DNA of 64,000 bases from Prevotella sp. (GTDB lineage: Bacteria > Bacteroidota > Bacteroidia > Bacteroidales > Bacteroidaceae). The stretch covers positions 1-64,000 of the forward strand of contig JAGAXW010000032.1 in NCBI GenBank assembly GCA_017847725.1. The letters run 5' to 3'. Of this stretch, positions 26,975-36,229 are shown one piece after another. The notes below the pieces were generated by a model. That model did not search any database. It had not been told where the DNA came from and saw only the letters and a program-made list of their open reading frames with translations. A program made the position numbers and the translations under genes. Numbering within the stretch: position 1 is the stretch's first letter; each line of letters begins with the position of its first letter.

Positions 26975-27601
26975 ATGCAAGAATTGAAAGAAACTACTGC
27001 TTATCGTCATGCGTTGAAGGACAAAATCCTGAAGGCTGCCATGCGTGCCTTTACAGCCCATGGCATTCGTGCGGTGAAGATGGATGATATCGCCTCAGAG
27101 CTGGGCATCTCCAAACGCACACTTTATGAAATTTATGAGGATAAGGAGAAGTTGCTCTATCAGGGTATCGTCGTATACCACCAGCAGAAGCATGACCATC
27201 TGAAACAATATGCGGAATCAGGCCATCAGGTCATCGATATCATCATGGAGGCATACCGGATGAAGATAGGGGAGGTGCGCACCATCAACCCCGTCTTCTA
27301 TACCGATATTATTAAATATCCGTGCGTAGAGGAGTTCATCAGGTCCAACCGCGAGCAGTCAAAGTCGGTCTTTATGGCTTTCATGCGCCAGGGGGTTGAG
27401 GAGGGGGTACTCCGGGCGGACGTCAACTATGAGCTGATGCCCTATATGTTTGATGCCATCGGACAATATATCGTCAGCCACCAGCTCATTGACAAATATT
27501 CCGTCGAAGAGCTGTTCGTCAATTTCTTCTTGGTATCGCTCAGGGGAATCTGTACGGAAGAGGGATGTCGCCAGATTGACGAGGCGATGCTTAAAGTTTA
27601 G
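26975..27601 (+). CDS. TetR/AcrR family transcriptional regulator
   Basis: A 208-residue regulator. The N-terminal helix-turn-helix (about 15-62) reads ILKAAMRAFTAHGIRAVKM, then DDIASELGISKRTLYEIYED, the standard TetR recognition helix region. The C-terminal ligand domain is unassigned. It is divergent from maeB, with both promoters in the shared interval, so autoregulation or maeB control is possible. Its 3' end overlaps the convergent cytidine deaminase gene by 11 bases. Confidence 0.9.
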   Translation: MQELKETTAYRHALKDKILKAAMRAFTAHGIRAVKMDDIASELGISKRTLYEIYEDKEKLLYQGIVVYHQQKHDHLKQYAESGHQVIDIIMEAYRMKIGEVRTINPVFYTDIIKYPCVEEFIRSNREQSKSVFMAFMRQGVEEGVLRADVNYELMPYMFDAIGQYIVSHQLIDKYSVEELFVNFFLVSLRGICTEEGCRQIDEAMLKV

Positions 27602-28064
27602 TGAACGACAGGGGCATCAGTTGTTTGATGCCGTCCATCACGTAGGTATGCTTGGTACCATAGAGAAGGATGCGTACAGGTTGGCGGAAACGGGTCTCCG
27701 TCTCGATGATAACCTGTCTGCACGAGCCGCACGGACTGGCAGGCTCTTCCAGGAATTTTCCCTCGCTGTTGCGCACGGCAATAGCCAGCATGATGACGGG
27801 CTGGTCGGGATATTGTGCTCCTGCGGCAAAGATGGCTGAGCGCTCTGCGCAGAGCCCGGAGGGGAATGCGGCGTTCTCTTGGTTGCACCCCACTACCATG
27901 GTGCCGTTTTTAAGGAGGATGGCGGCGCCGACATGGAAGTGAGAGTAGGGGGCATAAGAGTTATAGGTAGACTCCTTGGCTTTTTCTATTAATACACGCT
28001 CTGCGTCGGAGAGCTCGTCAAATTGTGCAACCAGAATAGTTGATTTTAGGTTTAGTTCTTCCAT
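27591..28064 (-). CDS. cdd: Cytidine deaminase
   Basis: A 157-residue zinc enzyme that deaminates cytidine and deoxycytidine to the uridine forms in pyrimidine salvage. The catalytic motifs are GLCAERSAIFAA (zinc Cys plus Glu of the CAE motif) and PCGSCRQ (two zinc Cys). YAPYSHFHVGAA is the typical substrate-binding segment. Start chosen at 28064, since the longer frame would overlap the divergent gene and its promoter. Promoter box TATATTTG lies at 28084-28091. Confidence 0.93.
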   Translation of the reverse strand: MEELNLKSTILVAQFDELSDAERVLIEKAKESTYNSYAPYSHFHVGAAILLKNGTMVVGCNQENAAFPSGLCAERSAIFAAGAQYPDQPVIMLAIAVRNSEGKFLEEPASPCGSCRQVIIETETRFRQPVRILLYGTKHTYVMDGIKQLMPLSFTKL

Positions 28065-28083
28065 AATATTTCGATTTTTGTTG

Positions 28084-28091
28084 CAAATATA
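28084..28091 (-). promoter_or_regulatory. -7 box for cdd
   Basis: TATATTTG on the minus strand, 19 bases upstream of the chosen start, which supports that start. Confidence 0.5.
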
Positions 28092-28103
28092 ATTATTTTT
28101 CTT

Positions 28104-28111
28104 TACTTTTG
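28104..28111 (+). promoter_or_regulatory. -7 box for the glucosaminidase gene
   Basis: TACTTTTG, 23 bases before the ATG. Confidence 0.5.
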
Positions 28112-28134
28112 CATCAAAATCGGTCAGAAAATAC

Positions 28135-29025
28135 ATGAAACGGTTCATCTTTTTGCTTTCTTACCTGACTTTCACCGTCTTGGTAGCCAGTTCGCAGCCT
28201 ATGTCCTGGAACAAAACCTATCAAGACTACTTTGACCTTTATGACGATGTCGCCATCGAACAGATGAGGCTCTATCGGATACCCGCCAGCATTACACTGG
28301 CACAGGGAGTCCTCGAGTCAGGAGCCGGGCGGAGTGAACTGGCCATAAGAGGCAACAACCATTTCGGTATCAAGTGCAATGGGTGGACCGGCCGCAAGAC
28401 CTATCACGACGATGACGAGCGCGGAGAGTGCTTCCGTGCCTATCGTAACGCTTATGAGAGCTACTGCGACCATTCTGTATTCCTGACGTCCAGTCCGCGC
28501 TACAGCCGTTTGTTCAAGTTGTCGATGACCGACTACAAGGGATGGGCCAAGGGGCTCAAGGCGTGCGGCTATGCCACCAGTCCGACCTACGCATCCAAGT
28601 TAATCAAGATTATCGAATTGTATAGGCTATACCGATATGATTCGATGTCAGATGCCGCCGCTCCTCTTCGGCAGGGACTACAGCGTGAGGTCTTCGCTGC
28701 CAATGACAACTACTATGTGGTGGCCCGCAGGGGTGACACTTTCCGCAGTATAGCTGCCGACGTCGACGTTTCCTATCGTAAGCTGGCACGTTTCAACGAA
28801 CGAGACAAGAACGATACCCTTGAGGAAGGAGAATATGTGTGGCTGAAGAAGAAGCGCCGCCATGTGGCCAAAGAGTATCGCGGTCGTTTCCATAGGGTTG
28901 CAGCGGGCGAATCGATGTATTCTATTGCGCAGCGTTATGGCATCCGTTTGGAGAAACTCTACAAGATGAATATGCTCACCCCCGAATACGCCATCAAGGT
29001 GGGTGACCTGATATTCCTGAACTAA
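28135..29025 (+). CDS. Glucosaminidase (GH73-like) with two LysM domains
   Basis: A 296-residue exported cell-wall enzyme. It has a signal sequence (about 1-20), then a glucosaminidase/FlgJ-like domain (about 35-165) with ITLAQGVLESGAGRSELA, containing the likely catalytic Glu, and GNNHFGIKC. Two LysM peptidoglycan-binding domains close it (YYVVARRGDTFRSIA and FHRVAAGESMYSIAQRYG). It likely cuts peptidoglycan glycan strands during growth or division. It stands alone and is divergent from cdd. Confidence 0.9.
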   Translation: MKRFIFLLSYLTFTVLVASSQPMSWNKTYQDYFDLYDDVAIEQMRLYRIPASITLAQGVLESGAGRSELAIRGNNHFGIKCNGWTGRKTYHDDDERGECFRAYRNAYESYCDHSVFLTSSPRYSRLFKLSMTDYKGWAKGLKACGYATSPTYASKLIKIIELYRLYRYDSMSDAAAPLRQGLQREVFAANDNYYVVARRGDTFRSIAADVDVSYRKLARFNERDKNDTLEEGEYVWLKKKRRHVAKEYRGRFHRVAAGESMYSIAQRYGIRLEKLYKMNMLTPEYAIKVGDLIFLN

Positions 29026-29133
29026 ACCATACAGAAGCAGGTCATCATAAGGAAAGGGCAGACAAATACAGGCGAATGAGATTTTTTTTTCAAAAAAAAT
29101 GCAGCAACCTTATTCGTTATTGCATTTTTTTCG

Positions 29134-29141
29134 TATCTTTG
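29134..29141 (+). promoter_or_regulatory. -7 box of the rseC-rnf operon
   Basis: TATCTTTG, 27 bases before the rseC start chosen at 29169. It lies inside the longer possible reading frame, which supports the later start. Confidence 0.6.
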
Positions 29142-29168
29142 CAATTGCTAAGTCGAGATTGCAAATCA

Positions 29169-29585
29169 ATGAGTCATAAAATAGAGCATTCGGGGGTCGT
29201 AGACAGCATAGAGGATGGATGTGTCCATGTGCGCATAGTCCAGACTGCAGCTTGTGCGGCCTGTAAGGTGGCGGGATACTGCAATGCCGCCGAGTCGAAG
29301 GAGAAGATCATTGATGTCTATCTGACTGATACGCAGCAGCTGCACGTGGGCGACCCCGTGACGGTGTCCTCCTCCGGGAGGGTTGCTTCGCAGGCCTTGT
29401 TGTGGGCTTTCGGGCTACCGCTGTTACTGATGCTTGTCGTGCTTGTCGTGCTGTTGCAGATGTCTGCCCGTGAGGAGTGGGCCGTGCTGGGCGCTATCGC
29501 TATTCTGGCGCCCTATTATGTCGGGCTCTACCTTTTTCGCGACCGGTTGCGTGAGCAACTGACCTTTTCACTTGAGAAATATTAA
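29169..29585 (+). CDS. rseC: RseC family protein (SoxR-reducing system / sigma-E regulator type)
   Basis: A 138-residue protein. The N-terminal cytoplasmic part has a Cys cluster (CAACKVAGYC), followed by two membrane helices (about 72-95 and 100-118). RseC proteins often accompany Rnf/Rsx complexes and help reduce SoxR in E. coli. The gene ends 28 bases before rnfB, so it is the first gene of the rnf operon here. The start at 29169 sits after the promoter and gives the family N-terminus. Confidence 0.88.
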   Translation: MSHKIEHSGVVDSIEDGCVHVRIVQTAACAACKVAGYCNAAESKEKIIDVYLTDTQQLHVGDPVTVSSSGRVASQALLWAFGLPLLLMLVVLVVLLQMSAREEWAVLGAIAILAPYYVGLYLFRDRLREQLTFSLEKY

Positions 29586-29613
29586 ACTAAAACAAATTTT
29601 AAAAGTTAACTTT

Positions 29614-30516
29614 ATGAATTTTATTTTGATTGCAGTATTGGTATTGGGCGCTATCGGCTTGATAGCAGCTCTGGTGCTGTATGTCTGCTCCAAGAAATTC
29701 GCAGTCTATGAAGACCCCCGTATCGCGCAGGTGACCGAACAGTTACCTGGTGCCAACTGCGGTGGTTGCGGATTCGCAGGATGTGGCGGCCTGGCCGATG
29801 CCCTCGTCAAGGGTGCTGACGCTGGTAGCATTGAAGGTCTGAAGTGTCCTGTCGGTGGTGCAGAAGTGATGGGTAAGGTGGCCGACCTGCTTGGTATGGC
29901 CATTGCCAATGGCGAGCCGATGGTGGCCGTAGTACGTTGTAATGGAACCTGTGCCCTGCGCCCGAAGATTGCAGAGTACAATGGCCTGCGCACCTGTGCA
30001 GCCATGAACTCGTGCGGCGCTGGCGAAACGGCCTGTGGATTTGGCTGTCTGGGATGTGGCGACTGTGTCGCTGCCTGCCAGTTTGATGCCATCCACATGA
30101 ATCCGGAGACCGGTCTTCCTGAGGTCGACGAGGAGAAGTGCACCTCTTGCGGAGCCTGTGTCAAGGCCTGCCCGCGCCACATCATCGAGCTTCGTAAGAA
30201 GGGGCCGAAGGGTAGGAGAGTGTTCGTCTCTTGTGTCAACAAGGACAAGGGTCCTGTGGCCATGAAGGCTTGTAAGGCCGCCTGTATCGGTTGCGGCAAG
30301 TGTGAGAAGGAGTGTGCCTTCGGTGCCATCACCATAGAGGGCAACGTTTCTTACATCGACCACACGAAGTGCCGCCTCTGCCGCAAGTGTGTCGCCGTCT
30401 GCCCGACAAAAGCCATCCACGCCGTCAACTTCCCGGCTCCCAAACCGAAACCAGAAACTTCTGAGAAGCCGGAGTCACCGGTTCAACCTAAAGAAAAGAA
30501 GGAGGAACAAGCATGA
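29614..30516 (+). CDS. rnfB: Rnf electron transport complex subunit B
   Basis: A 300-residue iron-sulfur subunit. One N-terminal membrane helix is followed by the Fe-S domain GANCGGCGFAGCGG and four ferredoxin-type motifs (CLGCGDCVAAC, CTSCGACVKAC, CIGCGKCEKEC, CRLCRKCVAVC). It takes electrons from ferredoxin and passes them into the membrane complex. A Pro/Lys/Glu-rich tail ends the protein. Start at 29614 gives the hydrophobic helix directly. The stop overlaps rnfC by 4 bases (ATGA). Confidence 0.95.
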   Translation: MNFILIAVLVLGAIGLIAALVLYVCSKKFAVYEDPRIAQVTEQLPGANCGGCGFAGCGGLADALVKGADAGSIEGLKCPVGGAEVMGKVADLLGMAIANGEPMVAVVRCNGTCALRPKIAEYNGLRTCAAMNSCGAGETACGFGCLGCGDCVAACQFDAIHMNPETGLPEVDEEKCTSCGACVKACPRHIIELRKKGPKGRRVFVSCVNKDKGPVAMKACKAACIGCGKCEKECAFGAITIEGNVSYIDHTKCRLCRKCVAVCPTKAIHAVNFPAPKPKPETSEKPESPVQPKEKKEEQA

Positions 30517-31889
30517 ACGTAAGAACATTCCGTATAGGTGGTGTACACCCCGAAGAGAACAAGCTGACCCACGAGGTCGCTACGAAGGTTGCCGCCCTGC
30601 CCAAGCAGGCCATCTTCCCCCTGTCGCAGCATATTGGTGCTCCCGCCAAGCCTGTCGTGGCTAAGGGTGATAAGGTGAAGGTCGGTACGTTGTTGGCCGA
30701 GGCCGGTGGCTTTGTCTCTGCTCCTATCTACAGCAGTGTCAGCGGAACCGTATTCAAGATTGACACCGCTATCGATGCCACAGGCTATCGCAAGCCCGTT
30801 ATTATAATTAATGTAGAAGGCGACGAGTGGGAAGAGTCCATCGACCGCTCTGACAAGTTGGAGACCGTCAAGGCTCATCCCGAACTGACGCCCGAGGAAA
30901 TCGTCAACCGCATCAAGGAGGCCGGCGTCGTCGGCATGGGCGGTGCCTGTTTCCCCACTTTCATCAAGCTCTGTCCGCCCCCGACGGCCAAGGCCGAGTG
31001 CGTCATCATCAACGCTGTAGAGTGCGAACCGTATATTACGGCCGACTTCCGTCTGATGATGGAGCATGCCGACGAAATTCTCGTCGGTCTGGAACTGCTG
31101 ATGAAGGGAGCCAAGGTAACCCGTGGCTACATCGGTATCGAGACCAACAAGATGCCTGCCATCGAGCTGCTGACCAAGAAGTGTGCCGAAGTATTCGGCA
31201 ATTCAGAATATACCGTAGAAGTAGTACCCCTGAAGCAGCGCTATCCGCAGGGTGGTGAGAAGCAGCTCGTCGACGCCGTCATCCGCCGTCAGGTGCCTGC
31301 ACCTCCCGCCATCCCCGTCAATGTGGGTGCCATCGTGCAGAACGTCGGTACGGCATACGCCGTATACGAGGCAGTCATGAAGCACAAGCCCCTGTTCGAG
31401 CGCTACACCACCGTTACTGGTAAGCAGCTGCAGAACCCAGGCAACTTCCTGGTTCGTATGGGTACGCCCATGAAGGACCTCATCGATGCCTGTGGCGGTA
31501 TGCCCGAGGGCGACAACAAGTTGCTGGCCGGTGGTCCTATGATGGGTAAGGCGCTGACCTCTGTCGAGGTGCCTATCTGCAAGGGTACCAATTCGGTGAC
31601 CATCCTGTCGGGCGACGATGCCAAGCGTAAGGAACCCAACCCCTGTATCCGTTGTGCCAAGTGCGTCAGCGCTTGCCCGATGGGTCTGGAGCCCTATCTG
31701 CTGGCAAAGCTTGCTGCTAACAAGAACTGGGAACGAGCTGAAGCAGAAGACGTTGTCAGCTGTATCGAGTGTGGTTCGTGTCAGTTCACCTGTCCGGCTC
31801 ACCGCCCGTTGCTCGACAACATCCGTCAGGCCAAGGGTACCGTGATGGGCATCATCCGTAGCCGTGCCGCCGCAGCGCAGAAAAAATAA
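30513..31889 (+). CDS. rnfC: Rnf electron transport complex subunit C
   Basis: A 458-residue cytoplasmic subunit. It has an N-terminal domain (GGVHPEENK), an NADH/FMN-binding SLBB region (GAGG-type segment GVVGMGGACFPTFIKL) and two 4Fe-4S motifs (CIRCAKCVSACP and CIECGSCQFTCP). RnfC is the NAD-linked side of the ferredoxin:NAD oxidoreductase, which pumps Na+ or H+. Translationally coupled to rnfB. Confidence 0.95.
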   Translation: MNVRTFRIGGVHPEENKLTHEVATKVAALPKQAIFPLSQHIGAPAKPVVAKGDKVKVGTLLAEAGGFVSAPIYSSVSGTVFKIDTAIDATGYRKPVIIINVEGDEWEESIDRSDKLETVKAHPELTPEEIVNRIKEAGVVGMGGACFPTFIKLCPPPTAKAECVIINAVECEPYITADFRLMMEHADEILVGLELLMKGAKVTRGYIGIETNKMPAIELLTKKCAEVFGNSEYTVEVVPLKQRYPQGGEKQLVDAVIRRQVPAPPAIPVNVGAIVQNVGTAYAVYEAVMKHKPLFERYTTVTGKQLQNPGNFLVRMGTPMKDLIDACGGMPEGDNKLLAGGPMMGKALTSVEVPICKGTNSVTILSGDDAKRKEPNPCIRCAKCVSACPMGLEPYLLAKLAANKNWERAEAEDVVSCIECGSCQFTCPAHRPLLDNIRQAKGTVMGIIRSRAAAAQKK

Positions 31890-31923
31890 AGTGAAGTAAA
31901 AAAAGTAAATAAGTAAGAATACA

Positions 31924-32922
31924 ATGGGAAAATTAATTGTATCATTATCGCCTCACGCACACGGAACTGATACCGTAGAGCGCAACATGTACGGCGTCAT
32001 CATCGCCCTGTTGCCTGCTCTGCTCGTGTCGTTCTATTTCTTCGGCATTGGCTCGGCCATTGTCTGTGCCACGAGCGTAGCGGCCTGCGTCTGCTTTGAG
32101 TGGGCCATCAATAAGTTTATGCTCAAGAACGAGCGCCTGACTATCTGCGACGGTTCTGCCGTGCTGACCGGTCTGCTGCTCGGTTTCAACCTGCCGTCCA
32201 ACCTGCCTATCTGGATTATCATCATCGGTGCCTTGTTTGCTATCGGTGTCGGTAAGATGACCTATGGCGGACTGGGCAATAACCTCTTCAATCCTGCACT
32301 GGTAGGCCGTGCTGCCCTGCTCGTTGCCTTCCCTGCACAGATGACCACCTGGCCCAAGGTCGGTCAGCTGACCAGCTATCTCGATGCAGAGACGGGAGCC
32401 ACTCCGCTGGCCATCATGAAGCAGGCCATCAAGAGCGGCGATGCCTCCGTCCTCGATGAACTTCCCGACGCTGCCGCCCTGTTCTTCGGCAACCATCCCG
32501 ATGGTGCCGGTGCCATGGGTGAGATTTGCGCCTGTGCCCTGCTGCTCGGTATGGTATACATGCTGTGGAAGAAGATTATCACCTGGCACATCCCCGTGTC
32601 AATCATCGGCACCGTGTTTGTCTTTGCCGGCATCATGCACCTGTCCAATCCCGCCTACGCCGATCCCGTCAGCGTCATCCTCTCGGGTGGTCTGATGCTG
32701 GGTGCCATCTTCATGGCCACCGACTATGTCACCTCGCCTATGACGGCCAAGGGCCAGCTCATCTATGGTGTCTGCATCGGTTTCCTGACTGTGGTCATCC
32801 GCAACTGGGGTGCTTATCCCGAGGGTATGTCGTTTGCCATTTTGATTATGAATGCTTTCACACCTCTTATTAATAATTATGTCAAACCCAAGCGCTTCGG
32901 TGAAGTGCCCGAAAAGAAATAA
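31924..32922 (+). CDS. rnfD: Rnf electron transport complex subunit D
   Basis: A 332-residue membrane protein with about nine or ten helices. The covalent-flavin motif ETGATPLA is present with the acceptor Thr near residue 160, as in RnfD/NqrB. It carries electrons through the membrane and may form the ion channel. It sits between rnfC and rnfG in the usual order. Confidence 0.95.
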   Translation: MGKLIVSLSPHAHGTDTVERNMYGVIIALLPALLVSFYFFGIGSAIVCATSVAACVCFEWAINKFMLKNERLTICDGSAVLTGLLLGFNLPSNLPIWIIIIGALFAIGVGKMTYGGLGNNLFNPALVGRAALLVAFPAQMTTWPKVGQLTSYLDAETGATPLAIMKQAIKSGDASVLDELPDAAALFFGNHPDGAGAMGEICACALLLGMVYMLWKKIITWHIPVSIIGTVFVFAGIMHLSNPAYADPVSVILSGGLMLGAIFMATDYVTSPMTAKGQLIYGVCIGFLTVVIRNWGAYPEGMSFAILIMNAFTPLINNYVKPKRFGEVPEKK

Positions 32923-32928
32923 GACGCT

Positions 32929-33519
32929 ATGAAGAAGTTAGAATCATCACTGACGAATATGGTGCTGGTACTTACGCTGGTAGCAGTCATCATGGGTGGC
33001 ATCCTCGCCTTTGTGAACCATCTCACCGAGGGCCCCATCAATGCACAGAAGGAGAAAGCCCTTGCTGACGGTATCAAAACCGTGATGGTGTGCGAGGATC
33101 TGACGGTTGCCAACACCGTCGAGGTAAAACAGAACGACGAGAAGGGCAAGGAGATCACCTTCACCGTCTATGAGGTGAAGGACGCCCAGGGCCAGGACCT
33201 CGGCGCAGCCGTAGAGTCCACCACCGGAGGTTTCGGTGGCGACCTGAAGGTGCTGGTAGGTTTCGATCCCGAAGGTACCATCCTCGGCTACACGCTGCTG
33301 GAGCATGCCGAGACCCCCGGACTGGGTGCCAAGGCCGACAAGTGGTTCCAGAAGGGTGAGAAGGGCGACATCATCGGCAAGTCGCCGGCAGAGCCCCTTA
33401 CCGTTTCGAAAGACGGTGGCCAGGTAGATGCCATTACCGCTTCGACCATCACCAGCCGTGCTTTCCTCAAAGCTGTCAACAATGCCTACAATGCCTACAA
33501 AGCAACCCCGGCAGAGTAA
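32929..33519 (+). CDS. rnfG: Rnf electron transport complex subunit G
   Basis: A 196-residue protein with one N-terminal membrane helix and a periplasmic FMN-binding domain. The flavinylation motif reads DAITASTITS (Thr near residue 173), a variant of the SGATxTS-type motif. GLGAKAD is another family mark. It is 6 bases downstream of rnfD. Confidence 0.93.
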   Translation: MKKLESSLTNMVLVLTLVAVIMGGILAFVNHLTEGPINAQKEKALADGIKTVMVCEDLTVANTVEVKQNDEKGKEITFTVYEVKDAQGQDLGAAVESTTGGFGGDLKVLVGFDPEGTILGYTLLEHAETPGLGAKADKWFQKGEKGDIIGKSPAEPLTVSKDGGQVDAITASTITSRAFLKAVNNAYNAYKATPAE

Positions 33520-33547
33520 TTTAATGGATAATTGATCATTGAAAGTT

Positions 33548-34129
33548 ATGAGTTACATAGATATCATCAAAAATGGCATCGTCAAGGAGAACCCCACGTT
33601 CGTCCTGATGCTCGGTATGTGTCCGACGCTGGCCACGACCACCTCTGCCATCAATGGTATGTCGATGGGACTGGCTACCATGGCCGTCCTTATCTGTACC
33701 AATGTTGTGATTTCGTGTTTGAAGAGTGTGACGCCCGACAAGGTGCGCATCCCCGTGTTCATCGTGGTTATTGCAGCCTTCGTGACCATTCTTCAGCTCG
33801 TCATCAAGGCCTTCCTTCCCGACATCGACGCCGCTCTCGGCCTGTTCATCCCGCTGATTGTGGTCAACTGTATCATCCTGGGCCGTGCTGAGGCCTTTGC
33901 TGCCAAGAACTCGCCCGTGGCCTCTCTCTTCGACGGCATTGGCATCGGTCTTGGCTTCACGCTGGGCCTGACGCTGCTGGGTGTCTGCCGCGAGCTGCTT
34001 GGCTCGGGCAGTGTCTTCGGCTTCACCCTGCTGCCCGAGACTTACAACATCCTGCTCTTCGTGCTGCCTCCGGGTGCCTTCATCATGCTGGGATTCCTCA
34101 TTGCTATTGTTAACAAAATTAGAGGTTAA
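33548..34129 (+). CDS. rnfE: Rnf electron transport complex subunit E
   Basis: A 193-residue membrane protein of six helices, related to RnfA/NqrD. MSYIDIIKNGIVKENPTF is the typical N-terminus, so I chose the ATG at 33548 over an in-frame TTG at 33539. LGMCPTLATT contains the Cys that in the RnfA/E pair holds a membrane-embedded Fe-S centre. It ends 5 bases before rnfA. Confidence 0.94.
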   Translation: MSYIDIIKNGIVKENPTFVLMLGMCPTLATTTSAINGMSMGLATMAVLICTNVVISCLKSVTPDKVRIPVFIVVIAAFVTILQLVIKAFLPDIDAALGLFIPLIVVNCIILGRAEAFAAKNSPVASLFDGIGIGLGFTLGLTLLGVCRELLGSGSVFGFTLLPETYNILLFVLPPGAFIMLGFLIAIVNKIRG

Positions 34130-34134
34130 GAGTT

Positions 34135-34737
34135 ATGGAATACATATTGATTTTCATTAGTGCGATATTCGTCAACAATATCATTCTGTCGCAGTTCCTC
34201 GGTATCTGTCCGTTCTTGGGCGTATCGAAGAAGATTGACACCTCGCTCGGCATGTCGGCAGCCGTCGCCTTTGTGCTGACGCTGGCCACGCTGGTGACCT
34301 ATGCCGTACAGAAACTCGTGCTCGATGCCTTTGGTCTCCAGTACCTGCAGACCATCGCCTTCATCCTCGTCATCGCTGCCCTGGTACAGATGGTGGAGAT
34401 TATTCTGAAGAAGGTGTCGCCCGCACTCTATCAGGCCCTTGGCATCTTCCTGCCGCTGATTACCACCAACTGTGCCGTGCTGGGTGTGGCCATTCTGGTC
34501 ATCCAGAAGGATTTCAACCTGCTGCAGTCAGTGGTTTACGCCTTCTCTACCGCCCTCGGTTTCGGACTGGCGCTGACCGTCTTTGCCGGCATGCGTGAGC
34601 AGCTGGAGTTGGTCACCGTCCCCAAAGGCATGCGTGGCATGGCCATCGTGTTGCTCTCTGCCGGTCTGCTCTCGCTGGCCTTCATGGGATTCTCGGGCGT
34701 CGACGGCGGACTGCGTGTTCTCTTTGGATTAGACTAA
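34135..34737 (+). CDS. rnfA: Rnf electron transport complex subunit A
   Basis: A 200-residue membrane protein, six helices, paralogous to RnfE. ISAIFVNNIILSQFLGICPF and TTNCAVLG are family signatures with the Cys ligands of the intramembrane cluster. It is the last gene of the operon and is followed by a strong terminator. Confidence 0.95.
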   Translation: MEYILIFISAIFVNNIILSQFLGICPFLGVSKKIDTSLGMSAAVAFVLTLATLVTYAVQKLVLDAFGLQYLQTIAFILVIAALVQMVEIILKKVSPALYQALGIFLPLITTNCAVLGVAILVIQKDFNLLQSVVYAFSTALGFGLALTVFAGMREQLELVTVPKGMRGMAIVLLSAGLLSLAFMGFSGVDGGLRVLFGLD

Positions 34738-34763
34738 TTCGTCTGTTGGCATGGATAAAAAAT

Positions 34764-34792
34764 GGGACTGTCGTTTGGCAGTCCCGTTTTTT
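34764..34792 (+). terminator. Terminator of the rnf operon
   Basis: The stem GGGACTGTC/GGCAGTCCC with loop GTTT is followed by GTTTTTTC. It lies inside the upstream extension of the nhaC reading frame, which argues for a later nhaC start. Confidence 0.85.
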
Positions 34793-34810
34793 CTTCGTAC
34801 CTTCGCAGCC

Positions 34811-36229
34811 GTGAATAAGCCCCCATCCATACCCCATCCGTTGGTAGCCGTTGTTCCTGTTGTGGTGCTGATAGGCTTTCTGGCCGTCGTCATCACCCTT
34901 TTTGGCAGCGATTCGTTGAGCGGTGGTAGCCAAATAGCCCTTCTCATGGGCATGGCCGTCTGCGTATGCATCTCGATGGGGGTCTACCGCGTTCCTTGGC
35001 GCATTTTCGAGCAGCGCATCAAGCACACCATCGGCGAGGTGTCCATCACCCTGCTTATCCTGCTGTGTGTCGGTATGCTGTCAGGTTCCTGGATGATTAG
35101 CGGTATTGTGCCCACGCTGATTTACTACGGAGTGCAGATTATGTCGCCCCAGTTTTTCCTCGTCTCTGCCTGTGTCATCTGCGCCATCGTGTCGCTGCTG
35201 TCAGGCAGTTCCTGGACGACCATTGCCACCATCGGTGTCGCTCTGTTGGGCATCGGCCATGCCTTGGGAGTCTCTGAGGCCTGGACGGCGGGAGCCATCA
35301 TCTCCGGTGCCTATTTCGGCGACAAACTGTCGCCGCTGAGTGATACCACCATCCTTGCGTCGTCGGCCACTGGCACCGACCTCTTCGTACACATCCGCTA
35401 CATGATGCTGACCACTATCCCGACGTTTGCCGTCAGCCTCGTCATCTTCCTCGTGGCAGGCATCGATGGCGGCGAGGGCAACGTGCAGGTGGACCGCTAT
35501 ACGGAAGGCCTCTCGCGCACGTTCAACATCTCTCTGTGGACGCTGTTGGTACCCCTGCTGACGGGCGTCCTGATAGCTCGTCGCGTACCCTCGCTGATCG
35601 TGCTCTTCGTGTCGTCCGTCATGGCGGGTGTGGTTGCCCTCTTGCTCCAGCCCCATGTGCTGTGCGAGGTGGCCGGTTCCGACTCGCTGACGCGTGGGCT
35701 CGCCATGACCTATTACGGGCCGACGGCGGTCGATACGGGCGATGCCTCGCTCAACGACCTCATCTCCACCGGAGGCATGGCTGGCATGCTGAACACCATC
35801 TGGCTCATCCTCTGCGCCATGTGTTTCGGTGCAGCCATGGTGGCCAGCGGAATGATAGAGAGTCTCACGCGTGTCATTGTGCACTGGATTCGCAACCGGG
35901 TGTCACTGGTGTCCTCGACGGTGGGCACAGGTATCTTTCTCAACGTCACCACCGGCGACCAGTTTATTTCCATTGTGCTGACGGCCGACATCTTCAAGGA
36001 AGTGTACGACAAGCAGGGTTATGAGACGCGCCTGCTCAGCCGGACGTGTGAGGATGCAGCCACCGTCACCTCCGTACTCATTCCGTGGAACACGTGCGGC
36101 ATGACGCAAGCTGCCGTGCTGGGTGTTCCCACCCTGGTCTATCTGCCTTACTGCTTCTTCAATCTCTTCAGTCCGCTGATGAGTATCGTCATGGCGATGC
36201 TCGGGTGGAAAATCAAGAAGCGGACTTAG
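34811..36229 (+). CDS. nhaC: NhaC family Na+/H+ antiporter
   Basis: A 472-residue membrane protein with 11-12 helices. GSWMISGIVPTLIYYG, SLLSGSSWTTIATIG, GAYFGDKLSPLSDTT and PWNTCGMTQAAVLG are typical of NhaC. It exchanges Na+ for H+, which pairs naturally with the ion-pumping Rnf complex just upstream. I prefer the GTG at 34811, because the earlier ATG at 34751 precedes the rnf terminator. A weak TACCTTCG promoter box lies just before. The last 4 bases overlap the convergent methyltransferase gene. Confidence 0.88.
   Translation: MNKPPSIPHPLVAVVPVVVLIGFLAVVITLFGSDSLSGGSQIALLMGMAVCVCISMGVYRVPWRIFEQRIKHTIGEVSITLLILLCVGMLSGSWMISGIVPTLIYYGVQIMSPQFFLVSACVICAIVSLLSGSSWTTIATIGVALLGIGHALGVSEAWTAGAIISGAYFGDKLSPLSDTTILASSATGTDLFVHIRYMMLTTIPTFAVSLVIFLVAGIDGGEGNVQVDRYTEGLSRTFNISLWTLLVPLLTGVLIARRVPSLIVLFVSSVMAGVVALLLQPHVLCEVAGSDSLTRGLAMTYYGPTAVDTGDASLNDLISTGGMAGMLNTIWLILCAMCFGAAMVASGMIESLTRVIVHWIRNRVSLVSSTVGTGIFLNVTTGDQFISIVLTADIFKEVYDKQGYETRLLSRTCEDAATVTSVLIPWNTCGMTQAAVLGVPTLVYLPYCFFNLFSPLMSIVMAMLGWKIKKRT

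Noticed and set aside
34751..34810. Upstream ATG start for nhaC
   Set aside because: It would place the rnf operon terminator inside the coding sequence and gives a non-family N-terminus.
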